Notes: a model not told the origin generated them from the letters alone. Numbered from the stretch's first letter, positions 52,914 to 62,935 are shown. The stretch is DNA of 64,000 bases from Sphingomonadaceae bacterium OTU29LAMAA1 (GCA_024072375.1 CP099617.1:1282001-1346000), one strand, 5' to 3'. Made by a program: numbers and translations.

Positions 52914-55219
52914 TCTCCCGCCGTACCCTGCTCGCCGGCACGGCCGCCGTCGGCCTGCCGCTTCCCGCCTTCGCCGCGACGCCGGCACCAGCCAAGCCCA
53001 ATCTGTTCATCGGCACCGGCGGGCACGGCCACACCTACCCCGGCGCGACGCTGCCGTCCGGCATGGTGCAGCTGTCCCCGGACACCGACGTCGAGCGCTG
53101 GGACGCCTGTTCAGGCTATCATCGTACCGACACCTCGATCATGGGGTTCAGCCACACCCATCTGTCCGGCACCGGCATCGGCGACATGCTCGACGTGCTG
53201 GTGGTGCCGACCCGCGGCCCGGTCCAGTTGCTCCCCGGCCCGCTCGACAATCCCGACGCCGGTTACCGGCAGCGCTTCAGCGCGGAGTTCGCCGAGCCCG
53301 GCTATTACCGCGTCGCGCTGGAAAGCGGCGTCCGCGCCGAACTGACCGTCACGGAGCGCACCGGCTATCACCGCTACACCTTCGCCAGGGGCGCAGGGCA
53401 TATCCTGATCGACCTGTCGCACCTGATCCTCGACAAGACCGACCAGTCGCCGCTGATCACCGATGCCAGCCTGACGCTCGATCGGGACGGCACGCTGACC
53501 GGCAGCCGCACCGTCCACCGCTGGGCGAAGGGCCGCCGCATCCACTTCGCGATGCAATTGTCCCGCCAGCCAGATCGCGTGGCCTTCTACGGCGACGAGG
53601 ATGCGGAACAGCCGGCGGGGACGCGCGGCGTGAAGGGCAATCGGGTGAAGGTCGTCCTGCACTATGACGACGCGGGCGCCGCACCGGTCCTGATCCGTTG
53701 CGGCATTTCCGCCGTCGATGTCGCCGGCGCGCGCGCGAACCTCGCCGCCGAGGCGACGACCTGGGACTTCGACGCCGTCCGCCGCGCCGCGCAACGCCGC
53801 TGGACACAGGAACTGGGGGCGATTTCGGTCGAGGGCGGCACGGAGGACCAGCGCACGATCCTGTCCTCCGCGCTCTACCACGCACTGCTCGCCCCGACGC
53901 TCTTCTCCGACATCGACGGGCGCTACGTCGGGCTGGACAGACAGATTCATAATGTGCCGAAGGGCGACGCCGCCTATAGCAGCCTGTCCCTGTGGGACAC
54001 GTACCGCGCGCTTCACCCGCTGCTGACGATCGTCGCGCCCGCCAAGGCGCAAAGCATCGTCGCGGACATCATCCGTCAGACGCAGCAGAGCCCCTATGGC
54101 CCGCCGGTCTGGCCGCTCCAAGGTGTGGAGACCGGCACGATGATCGGCTGGCACGACGTCTCCGTCCTCGCCGAGGCGCAGGCGAAGGGCATCCGCGCCG
54201 ACTATGCCGCGGCGTGGCCCGGTATCGCGAAACGCTCGTTCGACTTCACCGCACCCGACCTCGACAACAGCAAGGGCCGCGACCTGTACGACGCGATGGG
54301 CTACGTCCCGGCGGACAAGTGGTTCGAAAGCGTCAGCCGGACGCAGGAATATGCCTATGACGACTGGGCCTCGGCCCACCTCGCCCGCGCCGCCGGCAGG
54401 ACCGCGGAGGCCGACCGCCTGCTCAAGCGATCGGGCAATTGGCGCAACGTCATCGACGGCAAGGCGGGCTTCGCCAAGCCGAAATTTGCCAACGGCCAAT
54501 GGTGGACGCCCTACGACCCGATCCAGCTCGGCCATATGCCCAAGCCGTGGTGGCGCGATTATACCGAGGCGAACGGATGGCAGGCCACTTTCCTCAACCA
54601 GCACGACGTCTATGGCCTGATCGCGCACATGGGCGGCGATGCGGCGTTCGAAGGGCGGCTGGATGCGCTATTCACGGCGCCCTCAACGCTGCCGGACAAC
54701 GCCCCGCCGGACATCAGCGGCCTCGTCGGACAGTACGCCCACGGCAACGAGCCCAACCACCACGTCGCCTATCTCTACGCCTACACCGGCGCGGCGTGGA
54801 AGACGCAGGCGATGATCCGGCGGCTATGCACCGAGATGTACAAAAACGACCCCGACGGCATCATAGGCAACGACGATTGCGGCCAGATGAGCGCGTGGTT
54901 CGTGTTGTCGTCGCTCGGCTTCTACCCGGTCGATCCGGTCGAGGCGGTGTACGTCTTCGGATCACCGCTGTTCGAGCGCGCGACGATCACGCTGCCGGCG
55001 GGCAAACGGCTGGTGATCGACGCCCCCGGCAATCGGCCCGATACGCCATACGTGCGCAGCGTCCTGCGCAACGGCCGCCCGTGGACGAAGAACTGGATCA
55101 GCCACGCCGACCTGATGCAGGGCGGCACGCTGACCTTCACGGTGAGCGCGACACCGGTGAAGAGCTACGGCGCGGCGAAGCCGGATCGTCCGCCGTCGCG
55201 TGGGCGCGGGGCGACGTGA
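52910..55219 (+). CDS. GH92 exo-alpha-mannosidase, exported by Tat
   Basis: This 769-residue enzyme is a calcium-dependent alpha-mannosidase, probably alpha-1,2 by family. It starts with a twin-arginine signal (MISRRTLLAGTAAVG, cleaved near AFAATP). Family motifs are GTGGHGHTYPGATLPSGMVQ, GFSHTHLSGTGIGDM, SLWDTYRALHPLLT, GNEPNHHVAYLYA and NDDCGQMSAWFVLSSLGFYP with the acid residues. The start overlaps the GH125 stop by 4 bases. GH92 and GH125 together can strip the mannose arms of high-mannose N-glycans. Confidence 0.95.
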   Translation: MISRRTLLAGTAAVGLPLPAFAATPAPAKPNLFIGTGGHGHTYPGATLPSGMVQLSPDTDVERWDACSGYHRTDTSIMGFSHTHLSGTGIGDMLDVLVVPTRGPVQLLPGPLDNPDAGYRQRFSAEFAEPGYYRVALESGVRAELTVTERTGYHRYTFARGAGHILIDLSHLILDKTDQSPLITDASLTLDRDGTLTGSRTVHRWAKGRRIHFAMQLSRQPDRVAFYGDEDAEQPAGTRGVKGNRVKVVLHYDDAGAAPVLIRCGISAVDVAGARANLAAEATTWDFDAVRRAAQRRWTQELGAISVEGGTEDQRTILSSALYHALLAPTLFSDIDGRYVGLDRQIHNVPKGDAAYSSLSLWDTYRALHPLLTIVAPAKAQSIVADIIRQTQQSPYGPPVWPLQGVETGTMIGWHDVSVLAEAQAKGIRADYAAAWPGIAKRSFDFTAPDLDNSKGRDLYDAMGYVPADKWFESVSRTQEYAYDDWASAHLARAAGRTAEADRLLKRSGNWRNVIDGKAGFAKPKFANGQWWTPYDPIQLGHMPKPWWRDYTEANGWQATFLNQHDVYGLIAHMGGDAAFEGRLDALFTAPSTLPDNAPPDISGLVGQYAHGNEPNHHVAYLYAYTGAAWKTQAMIRRLCTEMYKNDPDGIIGNDDCGQMSAWFVLSSLGFYPVDPVEAVYVFGSPLFERATITLPAGKRLVIDAPGNRPDTPYVRSVLRNGRPWTKNWISHADLMQGGTLTFTVSATPVKSYGAAKPDRPPSRGRGAT

Positions 55220-55241
55220 GTCCGCTTCGACCCACCGAGCG

Positions 55242-55338
55242 GCTCCTGCCCTCACCCTTCCGGCGCTGCGCGCCTCCCTCCCTCTCCCATCGGGAGAGGG
55301 AAAAGACGCAGAAGGCGGCGCAGGGTGAGGACAGGAGC
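55242..55338. repeat. Short inverted-repeat element with 17-bp ends
   Basis: Ends GCTCCTGCCCTCACCCT (55242 to 55258) and its reverse complement with one mismatch (55322 to 55338) enclose a 97-bp element. Inside is a perfect hairpin, CCCTCTCCC-ATC-GGGAGAGGG, at 55280 to 55300. The layout is that of a small palindromic, MITE- or REP-like repeat. It lies between the GH92 and GH29 genes. No transposase is present. Confidence 0.7.
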
Positions 55339-55403
55339 GAACGGCTTATGATCCTTCCGTTATCCGTCCCGAGCCGCGGCCGGGACAACATGTGGACAAT
55401 CCA

Positions 55404-57317
55404 ATGATCGCCCTCACCCGCCGCACCCTGATCGCTTCAGGCGTCGCCTCAGGTCTCGCAGCCGGCGCACACCCCGCCATCGCCGCCACCACCGCAGCCC
55501 CCAAACCGTGGGGCGCCACCCCCTCCGCCCGCCAGCTCGCCTGGCACATGCGCGAACGCTACGCCTTCATCCATTTCTCGATCAACACCTTCACCGACCG
55601 CGAATGGGGCTACGGCGACGAGAGCCCGACGCTGTTCAACCCCACCGACTTCTCCGCCGACCAGATCGTCGCCGCGGCGAAGGCCGGCGGCATGACCGGC
55701 ATCGTCCTCACCGCGAAGCATCACGACGGCTTCTGCCTCTGGCCGACGCAGCTCACCGAGCACTGCATCCGCAACAGCCCCTACAAACAGGGCAAGGGCG
55801 ACATCGTCCGCGAGATGGAACAGGCCGCCCGCCGCGCTGGTCTCGCCTTCGGCCTCTACCTGTCGCCCTGGGATCGCAACCACCCGGAATACGGCCGCCC
55901 CGCCTACATCGATTACTACCGCAAGCAGATCGTCGAACTCTGCACGCGCTACGGCGAATTGTTCGAATTCTGGTTCGACGGCGCGAACGGCGGCGACGGC
56001 TATTATGGAGGCGCGCGCGAGACGCGCACCATCGACGCGCCGAAATATTACGACTGGCCCTCGATCATCGCGCTCGTCCACCAGCATCAGCCGATGGCGT
56101 GCACCTTCGATCCTTTGGGTGCCGACATCCGCTGGGTCGGGAACGAGGACGGCGTGGCCGGCGATCCGTGCTGGCCGACGATGCCGGATCACTCCTATGT
56201 CCAGTCGGAGGGCAATAGCGGCGTCCGCGGCGCGCCCTTGTGGTGGCCGGCCGAAACCAACACCTCGATCCGCCCCGGCTGGTTCTACCACCCTGACGAG
56301 GATGCGAAGGTGAAAAGCCCCGCCCGGCTGATCCGCTTCTTCGACGAATCGGTCGCGCGCGGCACCAACATGCACCTCAACCTGCCGCCCGACCGGCGCG
56401 GCCGCATCCCCGACCACGACGTCGCTGTGCTGAAGAGCTTCGGCGACGCCATTACGGCAAGCTTCGCGAGCGATCTGGCCAAAGGCGCGGTCGCCAGCGC
56501 CACCGCCACCCGGGGCGCGGCCTTCGCACCCGCCAAAGTGCTCGACGGCAACCGCGAGACCTATTGGTCGACACCGGACCGCGAGAACACCCCGACGCTG
56601 ACGCTCGACCTGCCGCCGAACCGCCGCTTCGACCTGATCCGCTTGCGCGAATACCTGCCGCTCGGAGTCCGCGTCACCCGCTTTGCGGTCGAGGCGGAAG
56701 TCGCGGGTCGCTGGCAGCGGCTCGCGACGAAGGAGTGCATCGGTGCGCAGCGGATCATCCGTCTTGATACGCCGATCGCCGCGCGCCGCGTCCAGCTGGT
56801 GATCCTCGACGCACCCGCTTGCCCGGCGATCAGCGAATTCGCCCTCTTCCTCGGCGTCGCGCCGGTGCCAGTCGCCGCTCCGCGCAGCAACGACGCCGCG
56901 ATCCTCTCGCCTCGCGACTGGACGGTCGTGACCGCAAGCGCGCCCGGTGCCGAGGTGCTGTTGGACGGCGACGGTTCGTCGATATGGAGCCAGCCGGCGC
57001 CCACCGCGACGCCGGCCAGCGTCACGCTCGACCTCGGCAAGGCGCAGATCGTCGCCGGCTTCAGCCTCACCCCCTGGCGTCATCCCGACCGGCAGAGCGC
57101 CCCGCCGCGCGACTATCGCGCCGAAACCAGTATCGACGGCAGGTCCTGGAGCCCTGCGGCAGAAGGCGAGTTCCAGAACATCGCCTACGCTCTTGCAACA
57201 CAGCGCATTCCATTCACTACGCCGCGATCGCTGCGGTATCTTCGCCTGACCTTCCCGGCCACGGCGATCCCGGCTGCAAAGCTTGCCATCGCCGATGTCG
57301 GAGCCTTCGCTCGTTAA
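55404..57317 (+). CDS. GH29 alpha-L-fucosidase with C-terminal CBM, exported
   Basis: The 637-residue protein has a twin-arginine-like signal (TRRTLIASGVASGLAAGA), a GH29 barrel and C-terminal sugar-binding domains. Barrel motifs are YAFIHFSINTFTDREWGYGD, LTAKHHDGFCLWPT, LYLSPWDRNHPEYG and LFEFWFDGANGGDG, where the Asp is the expected nucleophile. From residue about 355 there are one or two F5/8 type C (CBM32-like) domains (VLDGNRETYWSTPDRENTPT). It would remove fucose from N-glycan cores or antennae. A GTG 12 bases upstream is an alternative start. Confidence 0.93.
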   Translation: MIALTRRTLIASGVASGLAAGAHPAIAATTAAPKPWGATPSARQLAWHMRERYAFIHFSINTFTDREWGYGDESPTLFNPTDFSADQIVAAAKAGGMTGIVLTAKHHDGFCLWPTQLTEHCIRNSPYKQGKGDIVREMEQAARRAGLAFGLYLSPWDRNHPEYGRPAYIDYYRKQIVELCTRYGELFEFWFDGANGGDGYYGGARETRTIDAPKYYDWPSIIALVHQHQPMACTFDPLGADIRWVGNEDGVAGDPCWPTMPDHSYVQSEGNSGVRGAPLWWPAETNTSIRPGWFYHPDEDAKVKSPARLIRFFDESVARGTNMHLNLPPDRRGRIPDHDVAVLKSFGDAITASFASDLAKGAVASATATRGAAFAPAKVLDGNRETYWSTPDRENTPTLTLDLPPNRRFDLIRLREYLPLGVRVTRFAVEAEVAGRWQRLATKECIGAQRIIRLDTPIAARRVQLVILDAPACPAISEFALFLGVAPVPVAAPRSNDAAILSPRDWTVVTASAPGAEVLLDGDGSSIWSQPAPTATPASVTLDLGKAQIVAGFSLTPWRHPDRQSAPPRDYRAETSIDGRSWSPAAEGEFQNIAYALATQRIPFTTPRSLRYLRLTFPATAIPAAKLAIADVGAFAR

Positions 57318-57377
57318 CCCATATTTGGATTGACCCCGCCCCCCTGCTCGGCTCCACTGCCGCGCAGGGGGATAGCG

Positions 57378-58481
57378 ATGACAGACGATCAGGCAGAGGG
57401 CGCGCGCGCGTTCCGCTTCACCGGCACGTGGCAGGACTATGCGCCGATCGCATTCACCAACCTGCTGCTGACGATCGTCACACTCGGCATCTACACCTTC
57501 TGGGCCCGCGCGCGGACACGGCGGTATCTATGGAGTCGTACGCGCTTCATCGACGACCGACTGGAATGGACGGGCACCGGGCTGGAACTGTTCATCGGCT
57601 ACGTCATCGCGTTCTTCCTGTTCATCGTGCCGTTCGGCGTCATCAATCTCGTCCTGCAGGGCGTCATGATGCGCGGGCATCAGGGCGCGGCAGGGCTGAT
57701 GGTCTTCGTCATCTATCTCGCCATCCTCTTTCTGTTCGGCGTCGCCCGCTTCCGCGCGCTCCGCTACCGGCTCAGCCGCACGTTCTGGCACGGCATCCGC
57801 GGTGGCAGCGACCGGCAGGGCGTCGCCTATGGCTGGAGCTACTTCTGGAAGACGCTGCTGTCGTTCATCACCGTGTACCTGATGACGCCCTGGTCGATGG
57901 CGCGGCTGTGGAACGAGCGCTGGAACGCGATGAGCTTCGGCTCACTGCCGTTTCGCGCACAGGCGCGCTGGCAGCCGGTGTTCGGTCGCTTCCTGCTGTT
58001 CTACGTCGCACCGGTTGTGCTGGCGATCGGTGTGGGCGTGCTGTTCGCCGTTATGATGGGGGCGGGTATGGCATCCGGGATGCGCGCCGACACCCCGCCG
58101 ACCACGGGGATGATCGTGACAATCGTGATCGCGGCCATCGCCTTCTACGTCTTCTTCTTCGGCGTCCTCGGTCTGGTCGCGATGATCTTCTATGCCGCCT
58201 TCTTCCGCGAGGCGATCGGCGCGACATCGCTCGGCAAGCTCGAATTCGGCTTCGGCGCGTCGACCAAAGACTGGATCCTGCTCTATCTCGGCAACGTCGG
58301 GCTGGTGATCGTCACGCTCGGCATCGGCGCGATTTTCATTCCCTATCGCAACTGGGCGTTCTTCATTCGCCACATGGCCGCCTATGGCGAGGTCGAGGTC
58401 GATACCCTCGGTCAGTCGCGCACCCGCGAACCGGGTCAGGGCGAGGGACTCCTCGATGCCTTCGATGTCGGTGCCTTCTGA
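57378..58481 (+). CDS. DUF898 membrane protein (YjgN-like)
   Basis: The 367-residue inner-membrane protein has repeated blocks FTNLLLTIVTLGIYTFWARAR, and later YLGNVGLVIVTLGIGAIFIP, typical of DUF898. About eight membrane segments are predicted by eye. It starts at an ATG following AGGGG and overlaps the next gene by 26 bases. DUF898 proteins often neighbour an M48 peptidase, as here. Function unknown. Confidence 0.93.
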   Translation: MTDDQAEGARAFRFTGTWQDYAPIAFTNLLLTIVTLGIYTFWARARTRRYLWSRTRFIDDRLEWTGTGLELFIGYVIAFFLFIVPFGVINLVLQGVMMRGHQGAAGLMVFVIYLAILFLFGVARFRALRYRLSRTFWHGIRGGSDRQGVAYGWSYFWKTLLSFITVYLMTPWSMARLWNERWNAMSFGSLPFRAQARWQPVFGRFLLFYVAPVVLAIGVGVLFAVMMGAGMASGMRADTPPTTGMIVTIVIAAIAFYVFFFGVLGLVAMIFYAAFFREAIGATSLGKLEFGFGASTKDWILLYLGNVGLVIVTLGIGAIFIPYRNWAFFIRHMAAYGEVEVDTLGQSRTREPGQGEGLLDAFDVGAF

Positions 58482-59520
58482 ATTGAGCGTCCCGGTCTGG
58501 CATTATGACGGCACCACCGCGGTGCGGCGGCAGGTATCGCTCGTCGCGAACGACGACGGCTTTTGGCTCGATGGCGAGCATCATGCCTTCGCCGACCTGA
58601 CGCCGGGGGACGGCGACGGCGCTGCGACGACCTTCGGGCTGCAAGGGCGCCCCGGCTGGCGGATCGGTTTCGAAGGTCCGGTGCCAGCGGATATCGCCGC
58701 GCGTTTGCCCGGCGTCCATCGCTACGGGCGTTGGGTCGACCGGCTCGGCCTGTGGCGCGCGGCGGCGATCTTCGCCGTGGTCGCCGCCGTCGCCGTGTTG
58801 CTCGTGCTGCGCACCCCGGCACTCGTCGCGCGGATGATCCCCGCGTCCGTCGAACAGCGGATCGGCGAGGTGATGGAGGGCGATTTCGGCCGCAAGGGGT
58901 GCGAGGATCCCGCCGGTCGCGCCGCGCTGGCAACGCTCGTGCGCCGCATCGATCCCGATGGCGACCGGATCGACGTCCACGTCGTCAAGCTGCCGATGGT
59001 CAATGCGGTCACCCTGCCGGGCGGACGCATCGTGATCTTCGACGGGTTGCTGCAATCGGCGGCGTCGCCGGACGAGGTCGCCGGCGTGATCGGTCACGAG
59101 ATCGGCCACGTCCGCCACCGTGACGTGATGGAAGCACTGCTGCGCCAGATGGGGCTGGCCGCGCTGCTGGGCGGGATGGAGGGGCATGTCGGCGCCTACA
59201 CTAACGCCATGTTCGCTACTGCCTACTCCCGCGATGCGGAGCGCCGCGCCGATGGCGATGCGATCCGCCTGCTGTCGGCCGCACGCCTGTCGCCGCTACC
59301 GACCGCAGCGTTCTTCGATCGGCTCGGCAAGGGTTCCGGCCATGCCGAGCGGATGTTCGCCTATCTGGCCAGCCATCCGGTTTCGACCGACCGCGCGAAG
59401 CGGTTCCGGAGCAGCATCGCGTCGGGCGCAGCCTACACCCCCGCGCTCGGTGCGCGGCAATGGTCCGACCTCCGCGGCATCTGCAAGGGGGAGACGGACC
59501 GCATCGAATGGCGTTTCTGA
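58456..59520 (+). CDS. M48 family zinc metallopeptidase
   Basis: The 354-residue protein has the zinc motif in GVIGHEIGHVRHRD and the third ligand in AYSRDAERRADGDA. A single membrane segment (LWRAAAIFAVVAAVAVLLVL) lies near residue 100, so the catalytic part probably faces the periplasm. The start at 58456 follows GAGGGA. The N-terminal 90 residues form a small unknown domain seen in partners of DUF898. The peptidase may control membrane-protein quality; the substrate is unknown. Confidence 0.92.
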   Translation: MPSMSVPSELSVPVWHYDGTTAVRRQVSLVANDDGFWLDGEHHAFADLTPGDGDGAATTFGLQGRPGWRIGFEGPVPADIAARLPGVHRYGRWVDRLGLWRAAAIFAVVAAVAVLLVLRTPALVARMIPASVEQRIGEVMEGDFGRKGCEDPAGRAALATLVRRIDPDGDRIDVHVVKLPMVNAVTLPGGRIVIFDGLLQSAASPDEVAGVIGHEIGHVRHRDVMEALLRQMGLAALLGGMEGHVGAYTNAMFATAYSRDAERRADGDAIRLLSAARLSPLPTAAFFDRLGKGSGHAERMFAYLASHPVSTDRAKRFRSSIASGAAYTPALGARQWSDLRGICKGETDRIEWRF

Positions 59521-59571
59521 CGCATGGATGATGCCCTCCACATCCTTGGATCCATTGGCTAAGGGTTATCC

Positions 59572-60294
59572 ATGACCGACACCCCCCGCCCCCGCCTCGC
59601 CTATCATCAGACACCGGGCACCGGTCCGACGATCGTCTTCCTGCCCGGATATGCGTCCGATATGAACGGCACAAAGGCGCTGGCGCTGGAAGCATGGGCG
59701 CGCGAGACCGGCCGTGGCTTCGTCCGGTTTGACTACGGCGGCTGCGGGCATAGCGAAGGCGTATTCGAGGAGCAGACGCTCACCGGCTGGCGCGACGACG
59801 TGCTGGCGATGCTCGATCAGGTCGCGACCGGGCCGGTGGTGCTGGTCGGATCGTCGCTGGGCGGCTGGCTGATGTTGCTCGCTGCCAAGGCCCGCCCCGA
59901 TCGCGTCGTCGGTCTCGTCGGCATCGCCCCCGCGCCCGATTTCACGGACTGGGGCTTTTCGACCGAGGACAAGATGGCGATCCTGACCGAGGGCCGGCTG
60001 GAACGCCCCAATCCCTACGGGCCCGAGCCGACGGTCTACACCCGCGCCTTCTTCCAGTCGGGCGAGGCGAGCCGCGTAATGTTCGGCACGATCCCGATCG
60101 ATGGTCCCGTGCGGCTGGTACAGGGCCAGGCGGACCCGGACGTGCCGTGGCATCGGACCGTGCGGCTCGGCGAGATGCTTCGTTCAGCCGATGTGCAGAC
60201 GCTGTTGATCAAGGACGGCGATCATCGCCTGTCGCGCGACATCGATATCGCGCTGATCGTCCGGGCGACCGAGGATGTGCTGAACCGCCTATGA
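59572..60294 (+). CDS. Alpha/beta hydrolase (ABHD10-like)
   Basis: This 240-residue cytosolic hydrolase has the nucleophile Ser95 in VGSSLGGWL, an acid in GQADPDVPW and the His in KDGDHRLSR. The block IVFLPGYASDMNGTKA, then FDYGGCGHSEG, is like the ABHD10 thioesterase/esterase group of proteobacteria. The substrate is unknown. It overlaps the TPR gene by 4 bases. Confidence 0.9.
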   Translation: MTDTPRPRLAYHQTPGTGPTIVFLPGYASDMNGTKALALEAWARETGRGFVRFDYGGCGHSEGVFEEQTLTGWRDDVLAMLDQVATGPVVLVGSSLGGWLMLLAAKARPDRVVGLVGIAPAPDFTDWGFSTEDKMAILTEGRLERPNPYGPEPTVYTRAFFQSGEASRVMFGTIPIDGPVRLVQGQADPDVPWHRTVRLGEMLRSADVQTLLIKDGDHRLSRDIDIALIVRATEDVLNRL

Positions 60295-61079
60295 TCCTGC
60301 TTCTCGCCGCCGCACTTCAGGTCGCCGCACCCGCAGCAAAGCCGACCGATCCGCGCGAGGCGCGCTTCGACCGGTGCGTGGAACTGGCGAATACCGATCC
60401 TGCCGCCGCGCGCGCGGAGGCCGTTCGCTGGGGTGCGCTGGGCGGCGGCTGGTTCGCCCGGCAATGCGCAGGCTTGGCCTATACGAAGGACGGCAATTTC
60501 CCCGCCGCCTCCAGCGAGTTCGAGGCTGCCGCGAAGGCAGCCGAACTGGGCCATGACCGCCGCGCCGCCAATTACTGGGCGCAGGCCGGTAACGCGCGGC
60601 TCGCGGCCGGCGATATTCCCGGCGCGCGCTCGGCGCTCGACACCGCATTGGTCGCCGGTACGTTGCAGGGATTCGCGCTGGGTGAGGCACAGCTGGACCA
60701 CGCCCGCGTCATGGTCGCCGCGAACGAGCCGGAGGCGGCACGGCGCGACATCGACCTCGCCCTTGCCACCGCCGGCGACGATCCGCTCGCGTGGCTGCTG
60801 TCGGCAACGCTGGCCCGCCGGGACGGTGATATCGTGCGGGCGAAGAAGGACGTGACGGAGGCGCTGAAGCGGTCGCCGGACGACGCCTCCGTCCAGCTTG
60901 AGGCGGGCAACGTCGCAGCGCTCGCGCGGGACGAGGCAGGTGCGCGGGCGGCCTGGGCGGAAGCCGCGCGACTGGCGCCGCAATCCCCCGCTGGCAAAAG
61001 CGCCCGCGCAGCCCTGGCGCAGTTCGTCGATGCGACTCCAACCCCCGCACCGGCGCCCGCGCCCGCAAAGGAGCGCTGA
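60291..61079 (+). CDS. TPR-repeat protein, exported
   Basis: The 262-residue protein has a short signal-like start ([16 protein letters not shown]), several TPR-like helices ([60 protein letters not shown]) and an alanine-proline tail. It starts in the stop of the hydrolase gene (ATGA). It probably acts as a periplasmic scaffold. The following 240 bp (61080 to 61320) hold no gene and no clear terminator. Confidence 0.85.
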   Translation: MILLLAAALQVAAPAAKPTDPREARFDRCVELANTDPAAARAEAVRWGALGGGWFARQCAGLAYTKDGNFPAASSEFEAAAKAAELGHDRRAANYWAQAGNARLAAGDIPGARSALDTALVAGTLQGFALGEAQLDHARVMVAANEPEAARRDIDLALATAGDDPLAWLLSATLARRDGDIVRAKKDVTEALKRSPDDASVQLEAGNVAALARDEAGARAAWAEAARLAPQSPAGKSARAALAQFVDATPTPAPAPAPAKER

Positions 61080-61320
61080 AGAACCTCCTCCTAAATATCC
61101 TCCCGGTTGGAGGCCGTGGAAGAGTAAGGCGCGAGGGTGCGGCGGGGCTAGCAGCGGCGTATCCACCCCGGCAGTGAGCAAGCGGCATCGTTACCGAATG
61201 CATCGAAGTCGACGCCAGCAACCGCCCGGATTTGATCTCCGGCGGATGAAGCCGGGACACGTGCTGGCACATCGTGCGTTGTCGTCCTACGCTTTACCGA
61301 CAGGCTGTCAGGGACTTTGC

Positions 61321-61755
61321 ATGCACTATCTCCACACCATGATCCGCGTCACCGATCCCGACGCGACCATCCGCTTCTTCGAACTGCTGGGCCTGAAAGA
61401 AGTCCGCCGGATGGAAAACGAAAAGGGCCGCTTCACGCTCATCTTCCTGGCGGCGGACGAGGACATGAACGGTCCCGGCGAACGCGCCCGTGCCGAGGTG
61501 GAACTGACCTACAATTGGGACGCCGAGGACTATGCCGGCGGCCGCAATTTCGGCCACCTCGCCTATCGCGTGGACAATATCTACGACACCTGCCAGCGGC
61601 TGATGGACGGCGGCGTCACGATCAACCGGCCGCCGCGCGACGGGCACATGGCGTTCGTGAAGACCCCCGACGGTATTTCGATCGAGCTGCTGCAAAAGGG
61701 CGAGCTGGAACCGGCCGAGCCATGGCTGTCGATGCCGAACACCGGAACCTGGTGA
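61321..61755 (+). CDS. gloA: Lactoylglutathione lyase (glyoxalase I)
   Basis: The 144-residue enzyme converts the methylglyoxal-glutathione adduct to S-lactoylglutathione. It has [49 protein letters not shown] and [13 protein letters not shown], giving the two His and two Glu metal ligands of the family. Length is normal. It is followed directly by gloB with a one-base overlap. Confidence 0.96.
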   Translation: MHYLHTMIRVTDPDATIRFFELLGLKEVRRMENEKGRFTLIFLAADEDMNGPGERARAEVELTYNWDAEDYAGGRNFGHLAYRVDNIYDTCQRLMDGGVTINRPPRDGHMAFVKTPDGISIELLQKGELEPAEPWLSMPNTGTW

Positions 61756-62483
61756 TGGCGATCGAGATCGTCCGGGTGCCCGTGCTGACCGACAATTATG
61801 CCTGGCTGATCCACGATCCCGGCAGCGACGAAACCGTGGCGGTCGATCCCGGAGAAGCCGCGCCGGTGCAGGCGACGGCGGCGCAGCGGGGCTGGACGAT
61901 AGGACAGGTGTGGACCACGCACTGGCACCCCGATCACACGGGTGGCAACGTCGCCCTCCAGGCTGCCGGCGCGCGGATTACCGGCCCTGCCGCCGAAGCC
62001 GACAGGATCCCCACGTTGGACGAGACGGTTGGCGAAGGCGACGTGGTGCGGATCGGCACCGAAGTCGCCCATGTTCTGCATGTGCCCGGCCATACCGCCG
62101 GCCACATCGCGTTCCACCTGCCCGATATCGGCGCGATCTTCACCGGCGACACGCTGTTCGCCATGGGCTGCGGTCGTCTGTTCGAGGGGACGCCGGCGGA
62201 GATGTTCGCCAATATGCAGCGTTACGCGAGGTTACCCGACGATACGCAAGTCTATTGCGGGCATGAATATACACAGGCGAACGGCCGCTTCGCCCTTGCG
62301 ATCGAACCGGACAACGCTGCGCTGGCCGCAAGGATGACGGATGTCGATGCGATGCGCGAACTCGGCGAACCGACCATCCCGACGACGATCGGACTGGAGC
62401 GGGCAACCAATCCGTTCCTGCGGGCATTGACGCCGGAAGAACTCGGCGATCTGCGTCGGCGCAAGGACGAGTTTCGCGGCTGA
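61755..62483 (+). CDS. gloB: Hydroxyacylglutathione hydrolase (glyoxalase II)
   Basis: The 242-residue metallo-beta-lactamase-fold enzyme releases D-lactate and glutathione. The metal motif is TTHWHPDHTGG, with further ligands in HVPGHTAGH, FTGDTLFAMGCGR and CGHEYTQAN. The last part (RATNPFLRA) binds glutathione in the family. It is coupled to gloA, so both steps of methylglyoxal removal are made together. Confidence 0.96.
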   Translation: MAIEIVRVPVLTDNYAWLIHDPGSDETVAVDPGEAAPVQATAAQRGWTIGQVWTTHWHPDHTGGNVALQAAGARITGPAAEADRIPTLDETVGEGDVVRIGTEVAHVLHVPGHTAGHIAFHLPDIGAIFTGDTLFAMGCGRLFEGTPAEMFANMQRYARLPDDTQVYCGHEYTQANGRFALAIEPDNAALAARMTDVDAMRELGEPTIPTTIGLERATNPFLRALTPEELGDLRRRKDEFRG

Positions 62484-62511
62484 ACCGTATCCCCGCCGCG
62501 CGAAGGAGAGA

Positions 62512-62931
62512 ATGATGACCATCAGACCATGGCTCGCCACCGCAATCGCGATTGCCCTCGCCAGCTGCGCACAGACGCCGAAGGAGCGGTTCGCCGCACA
62601 GCAGGCGGATGCAGCCGCCGCGGCGAAGCTCGAACAGGCGCTGGCGGGACTGACGCCGGGTCCGTCCAACAACTGCCTGCCGCGCTATCCGACGACGCAG
62701 GTACAGGCTTATGGCCCGACCCTCGTCTACACCGTCAGCCGCGGATTGAAGTTTCGCACCGATACCGCGGGCGGGTGCGAACGCGTCGGCCGCGGTGACA
62801 TCCTCATCACGCGCCTGACCACGGGCCAGCTTTGCCGCGGCGATATTGGCACCACGGTCGACAGCGTCTCGCGCATTCTGACCGGTAGCTGCTCGTTCGG
62901 TCCGTTCGTCCGCTACAGCAAGGGGTCGTGA
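62512..62931 (+). CDS. Small lipoprotein with conserved cysteines
   Basis: The 139-residue protein has a lipoprotein signal ending LASC (MTIRPWLATAIAIALASC). The mature part has four cysteines and the segments LVYTVSRGLKFRT, TTGQLCRGD and CSFGPFVRYSK. These match the next gene at several positions, so the two are paralogues. A strong AAGGAGAG site precedes it; the second ATG at 62515 could also be the start. Function unknown. Confidence 0.8.
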   Translation: MMTIRPWLATAIAIALASCAQTPKERFAAQQADAAAAAKLEQALAGLTPGPSNNCLPRYPTTQVQAYGPTLVYTVSRGLKFRTDTAGGCERVGRGDILITRLTTGQLCRGDIGTTVDSVSRILTGSCSFGPFVRYSKGS

Positions 62932-62935
62932 CACC

